Shown here: positions 26,016 through 34,420 of the stretch, one piece after another
Layout of the letters: the number at the start of each line of letters is the position of its first letter
Numbering within the stretch: the first letter of the stretch is position 1
Notes under the pieces: generated by a model
Seen by the model: only the letters and a program-made list of their open reading frames with translations
What the model was told of the DNA's origin: nothing
The model's database searches: none
Assembly: GCF_039532215.1 (NCBI RefSeq)
Contig: NZ_BAAARN010000001.1
Location: forward strand, 1,287,942-1,351,941
Direction of reading: 5' to 3'
DNA: 64,000 nt
Source: Pedococcus aerophilus
GTDB taxonomy: Bacteria > Actinomycetota > Actinomycetes > Actinomycetales > Dermatophilaceae
Position numbers and translations under genes: made by a program

Positions 26016-27106
26016 CAGGAACCCTCCCCCTCGGACGACGGTGACTGCGCTGCATACGCCTGCGCCAGAACAGGATCCGTCGCTGCGAGGCGCTCGGCGA
26101 GCTCGAGCATCACCTGGCACTGCTTGAGGCTCGCGTCGTCCTCCATCTTCCCGTCGAGCATGACGGCGCCGGTGCCGTCACCCATCGCCTCGACGACCCG
26201 ACGGGCGTGCGCGACGTCCTCGGGCGACGGGCTGAAGACGCGCTTGGCGATCTCGACCTGCACCGGGTGCAGCGACCACGTGCCCACGCACCCGAGCAGG
26301 AACGCGTTGCGGAACTGGTCCTCGCAGGCGACCACGTCGGCGATGTCCCCGAAGGGGCCGTAGTAGGGGAAGATCCCGTGCATCGCGCAGGCGTCGACCA
26401 TCCGCGCGATCGTGTAGTGCCACAGGTCCTGCTGGTAGGTGGCGCGGGACGCGTGCACCGCGTCGTCGACACCGGTCGGCGGGTCCTGGCGGACGAGGTA
26501 GCCCGGGTGCCCACCTCCCACACGGGTCGTCTTCATCCGACGGTCGGCGGCGAGGTCGGCCGGGCCGAGCGACATGCCCTGCATCCGGGGGCTGGCGCCG
26601 GCGATCTCCTCGACGTTCGCGACGCCGCGGGCGGTCTCGAGGATGGCGTGCACGAGGATCGGTCGGGTCAGCCCTGCCTTCGCCTCCAGCTGGGCGAGCA
26701 GCCGGTCGACGTAGTGGATGTCCTCGGGCCCCTGCACCTTCGGCACCATGACCACGTCGAGCGTGTCGCCGATCTCGGTGACCAAAGTGGTGAGGTCGTC
26801 CAGGGCCCACGGGCTGTCGAGGCTGTTGATCCTCGTCCAGAGCTGGGTGGACTCGCCGAAGTCGGTCGCCTTCGCGATGGCGACGAGCCCGGCGCGGGCA
26901 GCCTCCTTGCGGTCCGCCTTGACGGCGTCCTCGAGGTTGCCCAGCAGGACATCGACGGTGCCGACCATCGCCGGGACCTTGGCTGCCATCTTCTCGTTGC
27001 TCGGGTCGAAGAAGTGGATGACCCTCGAGGGCCGCGAGGGGACCTGCGTCAGGGGCGCCGGAGCACCCACGGCCAGGGGGGCGAAGAAGTCCTTGGGGCT
27101 GCGCAC
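26015..27106 (-). CDS. CitE-like lyase, Mcl1 (malyl/beta-methylmalyl-CoA lyase) type
   Basis: A 363-residue CoA-ester lyase. [10 protein letters not shown] (metal Glu/Asp), [40 protein letters not shown], the [28 protein letters not shown] block and [20 protein letters not shown] match the order in Rhodobacter Mcl1, which cleaves beta-methylmalyl-CoA to glyoxylate and propionyl-CoA. The N-terminal about 30 residues are longer than in that enzyme. The GTG at 27106 is preceded by TAGCGT with a 6-nt spacer, a leaderless pattern. First gene of the mcl1-mcl2 pair. Confidence 0.85.
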   Translation of the reverse strand: MRSPKDFFAPLAVGAPAPLTQVPSRPSRVIHFFDPSNEKMAAKVPAMVGTVDVLLGNLEDAVKADRKEAARAGLVAIAKATDFGESTQLWTRINSLDSPWALDDLTTLVTEIGDTLDVVMVPKVQGPEDIHYVDRLLAQLEAKAGLTRPILVHAILETARGVANVEEIAGASPRMQGMSLGPADLAADRRMKTTRVGGGHPGYLVRQDPPTGVDDAVHASRATYQQDLWHYTIARMVDACAMHGIFPYYGPFGDIADVVACEDQFRNAFLLGCVGTWSLHPVQVEIAKRVFSPSPEDVAHARRVVEAMGDGTGAVMLDGKMEDDASLKQCQVMLELAERLAATDPVLAQAYAAQSPSSEGEGS

Positions 27107-27112
27107 GCGGCG

Positions 27113-27118
27113 ACGCTA
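27113..27118 (-). promoter_or_regulatory. Predicted leaderless -10 (TAGCGT) of the mcl1-like gene
   Basis: TAGCGT on the minus strand ends 6 nt before GTG 27106; there is no ribosome site. Confidence 0.5.
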
Positions 27119-27157
27119 GCAGCGACGGTCGCACCGCGGTTATGACAGAGTTCACGT

Positions 27158-27823
27158 GTGACCGACACCGCTCCCGAGCAGCCCGGGACGGCCCCGCGGG
27201 AGGGCGCAGGGCCGCGGGCCGAGGCGTCGCCCAAGGTGTCGTCGGAGGCGTCGTCGGGGACGCCCGCCCCCTCCCTCAACGTCACAGCCCTCTTCGCGGA
27301 GGCAGCCACCAAGTCCGGCCTCATGTGGGTCCAGCCCCCGGGTGACCGGGCCTGGCCGTTCTGGCACGCGTGGGCGGACGAGACGGTCTACGTCGTGTCC
27401 GGTCCGGGCGAGCAGACGCTGCCGTGGCTCCCGGACCAAGTCACCCTCCTCCTGCGCAGCAAGGACACCGGCGGTCGGTTGCTCACGGTCTCCGCGACCG
27501 TCCGTGAGGTGCGCCCCGACGACGAGCGGTGGATGCCTGCGACGGACGCCCTCAGGGCCTCGCGGCTCAACGCCACCGACAACCTCGTCGACCGCTGGGC
27601 CGGTGAGTGCACGGTCCGGGCCCTCACGCCCTACGGCGCGCCGCTCGAGGCACCCGGCAGCTACGGCACGGGATCCGGCGCCGCGCCCGTCCCGGCGTCG
27701 GACGCGACGACCTCCCGGTGGCGTCCGTGGCACTGGCGTGGACGGCCGCGACGTCGACGTGGCAGCCCTCGTGCCGACAGCGGGCACACCCATGGTGGCA
27801 ACCACCTCCCTGCTGCCGACTGA
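27158..27823 (+). CDS. Hypothetical protein, mixed fold, unknown
   Basis: I do not recognise this 221-residue protein. Residues 1-38 are low-complexity; residues about 40-160 look like a compact domain (ALFAEAATKSGLMWVQPPGDRAWPFWHAW... LLLRSKDTG) with a pattern reminiscent of flavin-type split barrels, which is a guess; the C-terminus is a basic Arg/Trp-rich tail. It is not evidently coupled to the next gene, which has its own -10. GTG 27158 is the only upstream start near the conserved-looking part. Confidence 0.6.
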   Translation: MTDTAPEQPGTAPREGAGPRAEASPKVSSEASSGTPAPSLNVTALFAEAATKSGLMWVQPPGDRAWPFWHAWADETVYVVSGPGEQTLPWLPDQVTLLLRSKDTGGRLLTVSATVREVRPDDERWMPATDALRASRLNATDNLVDRWAGECTVRALTPYGAPLEAPGSYGTGSGAAPVPASDATTSRWRPWHWRGRPRRRRGSPRADSGHTHGGNHLPAAD

Positions 27824-27832
27824 CCAGCCGGA

Positions 27833-27838
27833 TAGCCT
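27833..27838 (+). promoter_or_regulatory. Predicted leaderless -10 (TAGCCT) of the MgtE-like gene
   Basis: TAGCCT ends six bases before GTG 27845. Confidence 0.5.
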
Positions 27839-27844
27839 TGCGGC

Positions 27845-29119
27845 GTGAGCACTCCGTCGCGTGTCTTCGTGGGCCGCCTGACCAGCCTGAGCGTGTTCGA
27901 CCCGCTCGGTGACCAGGTGGGCCGGGTCCGCGACGTCGTCGTCACGTTCGGCGCCTCGCGGCGCCGTCCGCGCGTGATCGGACTGGTCGTCGAGGTGCCC
28001 GGACGGCGGCGGGTGTTCGTCCCGATGACCCGGGTGACGTCGGTCGACGGCGGACAGGTCATCACCACCGGCTTGGTCAACATGCGCCGCTTCGAGCAGC
28101 GCACCAACGAGGTCCTCGTCATGGCCGAGATCCTCGAGCGCACGGTCACCGTGGCCGACCCCGAGGGCGCCTACACGGCGACCGTCGAGGACGTCGCCAT
28201 CGAGCGCGAGCGCAGCCGTGACTGGTCGATCTCGAAGGTCTTCGTCCGGCAGGGCGGCGGCCGCACCTCGATCGGTCCGTTCCGGCGGCGGCGCGGTGCG
28301 ACCGTGCTCGTCCCGGTCGAGGACGTCACGGGCATCCACCAGTCCTCGGGCGGCCAGTCGGCGGCGATGCTGCTGGAGACCTACGACGACCTCAAGTCCG
28401 CCGACCTCGCCGACGTCATCCACGACCTGTCGCCCAAGCGTCGTGCCGAGGTCGCCGAGGCGATGGACGACGACAAGCTCGCCGACGTCCTCGAGGAGCT
28501 GCCGGAGGACGACCAGGTCGAAATCCTCGACTCCCTGCCCGCCGAGCGCGCCGCCGACGTCCTTGAGGCCATGGAGCCCGACGACGCCACCGACCTCCTG
28601 CACAACCTCACCTCCGAGAAGCAGGAGGAGCTGCTCCAGCTCATGGAGCCCGACGAGGCCGCCGACCTGCGACGCCTGCTGACCTACGACGAGGAGTCGG
28701 CCGGCGGCATGATGACCACCGAGCCGGTCATCCTCGGGCCGGAGGCGTCGATCGCGGAGGCCCTGGCGGTCGTGCGACGCGTCGAGCTCTCCCCCGCACT
28801 GGCCTCGACGATCTACGTCTGCCGCGCCCCGCACGAGACGCCCTCGGGCAAATATCTCGGGATGGTCCACATCCAGCGACTCCTGCGCGAGCCCCCGCAC
28901 GGCTCGATCGGGAGCATCCTCGACAAGGAGATCGAGCCGCTGACGGCGGAGGCCCCCCTCGGCCAGGTCACCCGCATGCTGGCGACCTACAACCTCGTCG
29001 GCGTGCCTGTCGTCGACGAGGACGGGCGCCTCGTCGGCGCCGTCACCGTGGACGACGTGCTCGACCACATCCTCCCCGACGACTGGCGCGAGGAGCGGCA
29101 CGAGGTGACCCGTGGCTGA
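27845..29119 (+). CDS. Soluble MgtE-N/CBS protein with PRC-like N-terminus
   Basis: A 424-residue protein with a PRC-barrel-like N-terminal part (about 1-160; FVGRLTSLSVFDPLGDQVGRVRDVVV), an MgtE intracellular N domain of stacked helices (about 175-290; EVAEAMDDDKLADVLEELPEDDQVEILD and LLHNL), and a CBS pair (about 295-415; ESAGGMMTTEPVIL ... NLVGVPVVDEDGRLVGAVTVDDVLDHI). It has no membrane segment, so it cannot itself be a Mg2+ channel. Similar proteins (mycobacterial Rv1232c) are conserved beside mrp. Its stop overlaps the DUF1003 membrane gene by eight bases, suggesting joint work as a Mg2+- or nucleotide-sensing pair (inference). Confidence 0.88.
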   Translation: MSTPSRVFVGRLTSLSVFDPLGDQVGRVRDVVVTFGASRRRPRVIGLVVEVPGRRRVFVPMTRVTSVDGGQVITTGLVNMRRFEQRTNEVLVMAEILERTVTVADPEGAYTATVEDVAIERERSRDWSISKVFVRQGGGRTSIGPFRRRRGATVLVPVEDVTGIHQSSGGQSAAMLLETYDDLKSADLADVIHDLSPKRRAEVAEAMDDDKLADVLEELPEDDQVEILDSLPAERAADVLEAMEPDDATDLLHNLTSEKQEELLQLMEPDEAADLRRLLTYDEESAGGMMTTEPVILGPEASIAEALAVVRRVELSPALASTIYVCRAPHETPSGKYLGMVHIQRLLREPPHGSIGSILDKEIEPLTAEAPLGQVTRMLATYNLVGVPVVDEDGRLVGAVTVDDVLDHILPDDWREERHEVTRG

Positions 29120-29681
29120 GCGTCCCAACCGCAACAACGCGGCGCGGCTGGACCAGCCGCGCGAGACGCGTCGCGCCCTGCTGCCTCGCCCCTCGGTCAA
29201 CCAGGAGACGTTCGGCGTCTGGAGCGAGCGGTTCGCCCGCTTCATGGGGACGCCGCGCTTCCTCATCTACATGACGTTGTTCGTCATCGCCTGGATCGGC
29301 TGGAACGCCTTCGGGCCGGTCGACCTGCGCTGGGACCCCTACGCCTTCATCTTCCTCACGCTCATGCTCAGCCTGCAGGCCTCGTACGCAGCCCCGCTGA
29401 TCCTGCTCGCCCAGAACCGTCAGGCGGACCGCGACCGGGTCGCCCTGGAGCAGGACCGTGCTCGCGACGAGCGCAACCTCGCCGACACCGAGTTCCTCAC
29501 CCGTGAGGTGGCGGCCCTGCGCCTGGCCATGCGTGACACCGCCACCCGCGACTTCGTCCGTTCCGAGCTGCGCAGCCTCCTCGAGGAGCTGGACGAGCGC
29601 AGCCTGGAGTCGCGACGGCGTGAGGGAGATGACAACCGGGGCGGGGCGACCGGTTCTTCGCGGGACACGTCCGCGACCTAG
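29112..29681 (+). CDS. DUF1003 membrane protein
   Basis: A 189-residue protein with two membrane helices (about 52-72 and 83-102) flanking FGPVDLRWDPYAFIFLTLMLS, the core of DUF1003, followed by a long charged coiled-coil-like tail (QNRQADRDRVALEQDRARDE...). Function unknown. GTG 29112 overlaps the upstream CBS protein gene by eight bases, a strong sign of coupling. Confidence 0.9.
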   Translation: MAERPNRNNAARLDQPRETRRALLPRPSVNQETFGVWSERFARFMGTPRFLIYMTLFVIAWIGWNAFGPVDLRWDPYAFIFLTLMLSLQASYAAPLILLAQNRQADRDRVALEQDRARDERNLADTEFLTREVAALRLAMRDTATRDFVRSELRSLLEELDERSLESRRREGDDNRGGATGSSRDTSAT

Positions 29682-29684
29682 CAT
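29679..29684 (+). promoter_or_regulatory. Predicted leaderless -10 (TAGCAT) of mrp
   Basis: TAGCAT overlaps the stop of the DUF1003 gene and ends six bases before ATG 29691. Confidence 0.5.
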
Positions 29685-29690
29685 GGGGGC

Positions 29691-30836
29691 ATGCCCCACC
29701 CCGCAGCACCTGTGACCGACGATGCCCTCCACCAAGCCCTCGCGACGGTCATCGACCCCGAGATCCGCAAGCCGGTCACCGAGCTCGGCATGGTCGAGAG
29801 CTGCACGGTGGACGAGACCGGCCGGGTGGCCGTCACCATCCTGCTGACCGTCTCCGGCTGCCCCATGAAGGACACGCTGACCAAGGACACCACCGCGGCC
29901 CTGGCGAAGGTCCCCGGCGTGAGCGCCGTCGACGTGACGCTGGGCGTGATGAGCGACGAGCAGCGCACCACCCTGCGCCAGCAGCTGCGCGGCGGGGTGG
30001 CCGAGCGGGAGATCCCCTTCGCGCGGCCCGGGTCCCTGACCCGTGTGTATGCCGTGGCCTCCGGCAAGGGCGGCGTCGGCAAGTCCTCGGTCACCGTCAA
30101 CCTCGCGGCGTCCCTGGCCCAGAGCGGCCTGCGCGTCGGTGTCGTCGACGCCGATGTCTACGGCTTCTCCGTGCCCCGCATGCTCGGCGTGGAGCACCGG
30201 CCCACCCAGGTCGACGACATGATCCTGCCGCCGATCAGCCACGAGGTGAAGGTCATCTCGATCGGGATGTTCGTGCCCGGCAACCAGCCGGTCGTCTGGC
30301 GCGGACCGATGCTGCACCGGGCGCTCCAGCAGTTCCTCGGCGACGTCTTCTGGGGCGACCTCGACGTCCTGCTCCTCGACCTCCCGCCGGGCACCGGTGA
30401 CATCGCGATCTCGGTGGCCCAGCTCATCCCCGGCGCGGAGATCCTCGTCGTGACGACCCCGCAGCAGGCGGCGGCCGAGGTCGCCGAGCGTGCCGGCTCG
30501 ATCGCCCTCCAGACGCACCAGCGCATCGTCGGCGTCATCGAGAACATGTCGTGGCTCGAGCTGCCCGACGGCTCCCGGCAGGAGATCTTCGGCTCCGGGG
30601 GTGGCCAGCGGGTCTCCGAGTCGCTCACCCGCGCCGTCGGGGCGGACGTGCCGCTGCTCGGCCAGATCCCGCTCGACACCAACCTGCGCGAAGGTGCCGA
30701 CGAGGGTGTGCCGGTCGTCCTGCGCAACCCCGAGTCCGCTGCCGCCGTGGCCCTGCGGGGCATCGCCCGTGGTCTCGGCACCCGCTCGCGCGGGCTCGCG
30801 GGGCGTTCCCTGGGCCTGTCCCCCGTCGGTCGCTGA
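29691..30836 (+). CDS. mrp: Mrp/ApbC/NBP35-family P-loop ATPase
   Basis: A 381-residue protein with an N-terminal MIP18/FeS-assembly domain (about 10-95, containing SGCPMKDT) and a MinD-like ATPase domain starting at ASGKGGVGKSS (about residue 124), with DADVYG and LLLDLPPGTGD motifs. Family members carry and transfer Fe-S clusters. The CxxC pair that normally follows GVIENMS is absent: the stretch reads WLELPDGSRQEIFGSGGG. The only cysteines are in the N-terminal domain, so cluster binding must differ from the classical scheme. It converges on tatB with nine bases between stops. Confidence 0.92.
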   Translation: MPHPAAPVTDDALHQALATVIDPEIRKPVTELGMVESCTVDETGRVAVTILLTVSGCPMKDTLTKDTTAALAKVPGVSAVDVTLGVMSDEQRTTLRQQLRGGVAEREIPFARPGSLTRVYAVASGKGGVGKSSVTVNLAASLAQSGLRVGVVDADVYGFSVPRMLGVEHRPTQVDDMILPPISHEVKVISIGMFVPGNQPVVWRGPMLHRALQQFLGDVFWGDLDVLLLDLPPGTGDIAISVAQLIPGAEILVVTTPQQAAAEVAERAGSIALQTHQRIVGVIENMSWLELPDGSRQEIFGSGGGQRVSESLTRAVGADVPLLGQIPLDTNLREGADEGVPVVLRNPESAAAVALRGIARGLGTRSRGLAGRSLGLSPVGR

Positions 30837-30845
30837 CCGAACGCG

Positions 30846-31193
30846 TCAGGTCGCGTCGACGTCGTACGGCGTGGCCCGCGACGGGTCGTGCGCCACGGCC
30901 GCCGGAGCCCCGGCGGCCTGCGTGCTGTCGTCGTCGGCGTCGGGCTCCAGGAGCGCCTCGCGGACGATGCGGCGCGGGTCGTACTGCCGCGGGTCGTACT
31001 GCTGCCAGTTGATGTCGTCGAACTCGGGCCCCATCTGCTCGCGCAGCTGGCCCTTGGCACCCTCGGCCATCGAACGGGCCTGCCGGACGAACCGACCCAG
31101 CTTCGCGGCGTAGTCGGGCAGCCGTTCCGGGCCGAGGATGACCACGGCCAGGACGATCAGGGCGATGAACTCCCACCCACCGATGTCGAGCAC
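30846..31193 (-). CDS. tatB: Sec-independent translocase subunit TatB
   Basis: A 115-residue protein: short extracytoplasmic start, one membrane helix (about 7-21), the GPERLP hinge and an amphipathic helix (KLGRFVRQARSMAEGAKGQLREQ), then an acidic cytoplasmic tail. The C-terminal tail and placement directly after htrA identify it as TatB rather than TatA. TatB with TatC recognises twin-arginine signal peptides; a probable client is the Tat-type protein at 52813. GTG start with GGAGG four bases upstream; 12 bases after htrA, so it is the fourth gene of the sigE operon. Confidence 0.9.
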   Translation of the reverse strand: MLDIGGWEFIALIVLAVVILGPERLPDYAAKLGRFVRQARSMAEGAKGQLREQMGPEFDDINWQQYDPRQYDPRRIVREALLEPDADDDSTQAAGAPAAVAHDPSRATPYDVDAT

Positions 31194-31205
31194 TGCGCCT
31201 CCGTT

Positions 31206-32942
31206 CTAGCTGCCGGAGGTTCCCGACAGGGTGACTGTGACGCTGATCGTCTCACTTCCGCGCTTGAGCTTCATCGGCACGGCGTCCCCGACGCTCTTGG
31301 CACGGATCGCGACGACGAGGTCATCGGCGTCCGAGACGGGTCGGCCGTCGAACTCGACGATGACGTCGCCGGGCTTGATGCCGGCCTTGTCGGCGGGACC
31401 GTCCTTGCTCACCGGGTCGCCGCCGGTGCCGGAGCCGTCGGCCAGGATCTTCACGCCGCTGCCGGTGTACTGCCGGTCGAGCACGACCCCGATGATCGGG
31501 TGCTCGGCCTTGCCGGTCTTGATGAGCTGCTCGGCGGTCTTGGCGACCTGGTCGCTCGGGATGGAGAACCCGACCCCGATGTTGCCCGACTGCACGTCGG
31601 CCGCCCCCGGGATGCGCGCGATGGCGGAGTTGATGCCGATCACGTGCCCCTGCATGTCCAGCAGCGGGCCGCCGCTGTTGCCGGGGTTGATCGCGGCATC
31701 GGTCTGGATCGCGTTGATGAACGACTGCTGGTCGCCGTCGCCGCCGGGGCTCACCGGTCGGTTGAGGGCGCTGACGATGCCCGAGGTGACGCTGGACTCC
31801 AGGCCGAGGGGTGCACCGACCGCGATGACCTGGTCACCGACGACGACGTCCTTGGACGACCCGATGACCAGCGGCACGAGGTCCGTGCGGTCGGTCTTGA
31901 GCACGGCCAGGTCGTAGGAGCTGTCGCGGCCGACGATGGTGGCCTCGATCTCGGTGCCGTTGGAGAGCTCCACCGCGATGGTGCCCCCGTCGGCCGCGCT
32001 GGCCACGACGTGGTTGTTGGTGATGATGTGGCCGTCCCGGTCGAGCACGAAGCCCGACCCGGTGCCGGCACCGTCCGCACCCTTGACCTTGATGGTCACG
32101 ACGCTCGGCAGCGCCTTGGCGGCGATGTTGGCGATGCTGCCCTCGGGACGAGCGGTCGCCCCTGCTCCGACCGACGGGATCGAGGTGCCGGTGCGGTCGA
32201 GGTTGCCGAAGCCGATCCGGTCCGTCGCACCCAGCCACCCCCCGAACATCCCACCGAGGGTCGCGGCCACGAGGGCGGACACGGCGGCGACGGCCACCAG
32301 CGCGCCCCAGCCGGGGCCCTTCTGGTGGGGCGCACTCGTGGCGACGGGCTGGCCGCCCACCCAGTGAACCTGCTGGCTGGGGTACCCGGCGTCGGCGCTG
32401 GCCGCGGAGATGGGGTCCCACCCGGCGCCCGGGGCGGCGGTCGACGGACCACCCGAGGAGCTGCCCGAGGAGCTGCCCGAGGAGCTGCCCGAGGAGCTGC
32501 CCGGAGCGACGGCGGGCGTGGTGCCCGGCGCGCCGGCCGAGGCGTCGGAGGTGGTGTCCCGGTCGCCCTGGGTCGGCCAGCCCGTGGGCTCGCTGGCCCA
32601 CACCGGAGTCTGGGCGGCCCCGTCCGGGGCGCGAGAGATCTCCTGGGTGTGCGACAGGTCGACGGGCTGGGTGTGGTCGTGCGGCGCGGGAGCCGGCGCC
32701 GCGGCGCCATACGGCTGCTCGGTCGCACCCGTGGCGGGAGCGGCGGCGCGCGGCGGCGCCCACGGATCCCACACCGGTTCGGGAGCGGCGGCGGGCTCAG
32801 CCGCACCGGCCGAAGCCGGCGCCTCGGGTCGGGCCTCGGTCGCGGGGACGGACGCGTCGGTGGCAGGGGCCGGCACGTGGCCCTCCTGCCGGTCCGCCTC
32901 GTGACCGGGCTGGTCGCTGGTCGGGGGACGCTCGTCGCTCAT
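31206..32942 (-). CDS. htrA: HtrA/DegP-type membrane serine protease
   Basis: Envelope-stress protease of 578 residues. A very long Pro/Ala/Ser-rich cytoplasmic N-terminus (1-208) precedes one membrane helix (about 211-235); the S1C trypsin domain follows with the triad His311 (NNHVV), Asp344 (SSYDLAV) and Ser423 (NPGNSGGPL), and a PDZ domain fills about 480-575. Residues about 149-163 are SSSG units encoded by a perfect 12-bp tandem repeat. ATG 32942 overlaps the anti-sigma stop by four bases (ATGA). Known orthologues degrade misfolded exported proteins and are part of the SigE response. Confidence 0.95.
   Translation of the reverse strand: MSDERPPTSDQPGHEADRQEGHVPAPATDASVPATEARPEAPASAGAAEPAAAPEPVWDPWAPPRAAAPATGATEQPYGAAAPAPAPHDHTQPVDLSHTQEISRAPDGAAQTPVWASEPTGWPTQGDRDTTSDASAGAPGTTPAVAPGSSSGSSSGSSSGSSSGGPSTAAPGAGWDPISAASADAGYPSQQVHWVGGQPVATSAPHQKGPGWGALVAVAAVSALVAATLGGMFGGWLGATDRIGFGNLDRTGTSIPSVGAGATARPEGSIANIAAKALPSVVTIKVKGADGAGTGSGFVLDRDGHIITNNHVVASAADGGTIAVELSNGTEIEATIVGRDSSYDLAVLKTDRTDLVPLVIGSSKDVVVGDQVIAVGAPLGLESSVTSGIVSALNRPVSPGGDGDQQSFINAIQTDAAINPGNSGGPLLDMQGHVIGINSAIARIPGAADVQSGNIGVGFSIPSDQVAKTAEQLIKTGKAEHPIIGVVLDRQYTGSGVKILADGSGTGGDPVSKDGPADKAGIKPGDVIVEFDGRPVSDADDLVVAIRAKSVGDAVPMKLKRGSETISVTVTLSGTSGS
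32455..32502. repeat. Four perfect 12-bp tandem repeats inside htrA
   Basis: GAGGAGCTGCCC (plus strand) is repeated four times without change, encoding SSG-type units in the htrA linker. Being in multiples of three, copy-number change would alter linker length without a frameshift. Confidence 0.9.
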
Positions 32943-33601
32943 GGGGTCGATTGTGCCGAACCCAGCCGTGCCGCGCCCACGTCGGGGGCAGAACGGGTGG
33001 GCTGCGTGCTCCGCGGGGGCGTCGCCGGCGTCCGCGTCCCGAGGACCGGGACGGTGAAGGCGGCGGTGGCGAAGCCGGGAGCGGGCCTTGCCCGCTGGAC
33101 GGTGCCGGGGGTGACGCTCGTGGGGGTGGGCGAGGTCAGGCTGCCACCGGTCACCACCAGGCTCCAGGCGGCCGCCGCGGTGGCGCCGGCGGCGAGGCCG
33201 GCGAAGACGGTGGCCCGCCGGGCGGACCGGTGCATGGCCGGGGCGCCGCGGTCGACGACGGGGACGGGCGCGGTCGGCACGGGGGGCACCATCGGCAGCG
33301 ACCAGGCTGCGCGGGCAGATCGGTCGGCGAGGGCGTGACCGGGTGGCGCCGCACCGGCGGCACCGGGGTCGTTCGCCATCGCGAGGAGCATCCCCCGCAG
33401 GTCGCCCGGGACGCCGGGGGCCGACGGCGAGCGCAGCGACGCCAGCACGCGACGCTCCTCGTCCACCGCTGCGCGGCAGCAGGTGCAGGCCACGACGTGC
33501 CGGTCCCACTTGAGCAGGCTGGCAGTGTCCATGACCCGATCCGCGTACGCGGTCAGGTCGGCACCGAGGCAGCGGGCGCCGGGCAGGCCGAGCCGGCTCA
33601 C
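32939..33601 (-). CDS. rseA: Zinc-type anti-sigma factor of SigE
   Basis: A 220-residue single-pass protein. The cytoplasmic N-terminal domain has the zinc anti-sigma motif HxxxCxxC at His35, Cys39, Cys42 (HVVACTCC), a membrane helix lies at about 130-150, and a Pro/Thr-rich outside region follows. It should hold SigE inactive until stress. Its GTG start overlaps the sigE stop (GTGA) and its stop overlaps the htrA start (ATGA). The order sigE-rseA-htrA-tatB is the same as in mycobacteria. Confidence 0.9.
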   Translation of the reverse strand: MSRLGLPGARCLGADLTAYADRVMDTASLLKWDRHVVACTCCRAAVDEERRVLASLRSPSAPGVPGDLRGMLLAMANDPGAAGAAPPGHALADRSARAAWSLPMVPPVPTAPVPVVDRGAPAMHRSARRATVFAGLAAGATAAAAWSLVVTGGSLTSPTPTSVTPGTVQRARPAPGFATAAFTVPVLGTRTPATPPRSTQPTRSAPDVGAARLGSAQSTP

Positions 33602-34269
33602 CGCGACCCCGGGACCGCGCGGCGGATCACCGGGAGACGTCGCCGGGCAGCAGGGACGGGGGTGCGGTCGATGTCCAGGGCCGGGCGGTCCAGGGTCGGG
33701 TCGCGGTGGGCGAGGGCCTCACGCAGCTGCGCGCGCCCACGGTGGATGCGCGAGCGCACCGTGCCGAGCTTGACCCCGAGCGTGGTGGCGATCTCCTCGT
33801 AGGACAGGCCCTCGATGTCGCACAGGACGACCGCTGCCCGGAAGTCGGGCGACAGGGCGTCGAGCGCACGCTGCACGTCGTCGTCGAAGTGGGTGGCGTC
33901 GTACGCCGCCTCAGGGCCTGCCTCCCGGGTGGGCAGGCGGGCCGCGCTCTCGTCGGACAGGGCGTCGAACCGGATGCGCTGCTTGCGTCGCATCTTGTCG
34001 AGGAAGACGTTGGTGGTGATGCGGTGCAGCCAGCCCTCGAAGGTGCCGGGCTGGTAGCTGTGCAGGGACCGGAACACGCGGATGAACACGTCGTGGGTCA
34101 GGTCCTCGGCGTCGTGCGGGTTGCCGGTGAGGCGGTAGGCCAGGCGGTAGACGCGGGCAGAGTGCTGCTCGACGATCTCCTCCCACGTCGGGGGCACCCA
34201 GGCGGGGGCCTCCTGGACGTCACCGTGGACATCCTGCCGGGCCGGGCCGATCGTGTCGGTCGCGGTCAC
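33598..34269 (-). CDS. sigE: ECF sigma factor SigE
   Basis: A 223-residue extracytoplasmic-function sigma factor. Region 2 reads [25 protein letters not shown]...[15 protein letters not shown], and region 4 [41 protein letters not shown]; both are complete. The order with rseA, htrA and tatB identifies it as the SigE of envelope stress. GTG 34269 is chosen over GTG 34278 because GGAGG lies eight bases before it, and the other leaves no room. A GGAACC-N16-CGTCTG promoter about 50 bases upstream suggests autoregulation. Confidence 0.93.
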   Translation of the reverse strand: MTATDTIGPARQDVHGDVQEAPAWVPPTWEEIVEQHSARVYRLAYRLTGNPHDAEDLTHDVFIRVFRSLHSYQPGTFEGWLHRITTNVFLDKMRRKQRIRFDALSDESAARLPTREAGPEAAYDATHFDDDVQRALDALSPDFRAAVVLCDIEGLSYEEIATTLGVKLGTVRSRIHRGRAQLREALAHRDPTLDRPALDIDRTPVPAARRRLPVIRRAVPGSR

Positions 34270-34321
34270 GTCCCTCACCTCCGTCGGGCGCCGTTGCGGC
34301 GCTCACACCATGCATTCGGTC

Positions 34322-34349
34322 CAGACGACCGACTGGCTTGCATGGTTCC
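34322..34349 (-). promoter_or_regulatory. SigE-type ECF promoter of the sigE operon
   Basis: Minus strand: GGAACC (34349-34344), 16-nt spacer, CGTCTG (34327-34322). Transcription from about 34315 would give a 45-nt leader including the GGAGG ribosome site of sigE. Confidence 0.65.
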
Positions 34350-34407
34350 CCAACAACCTGAGCGTTTCCTGTATGCCGCGGGGGCCAGAGCGGTGCGCTC
34401 GCGGCAG

Positions 34408-34413
34408 TAGGGT
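34408..34413 (+). promoter_or_regulatory. Predicted leaderless -10 (TAGGGT) of the methyltransferase gene
   Basis: TAGGGT ends seven bases before ATG 34421. Confidence 0.55.
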
Positions 34414-34420
34414 TTCCCGC

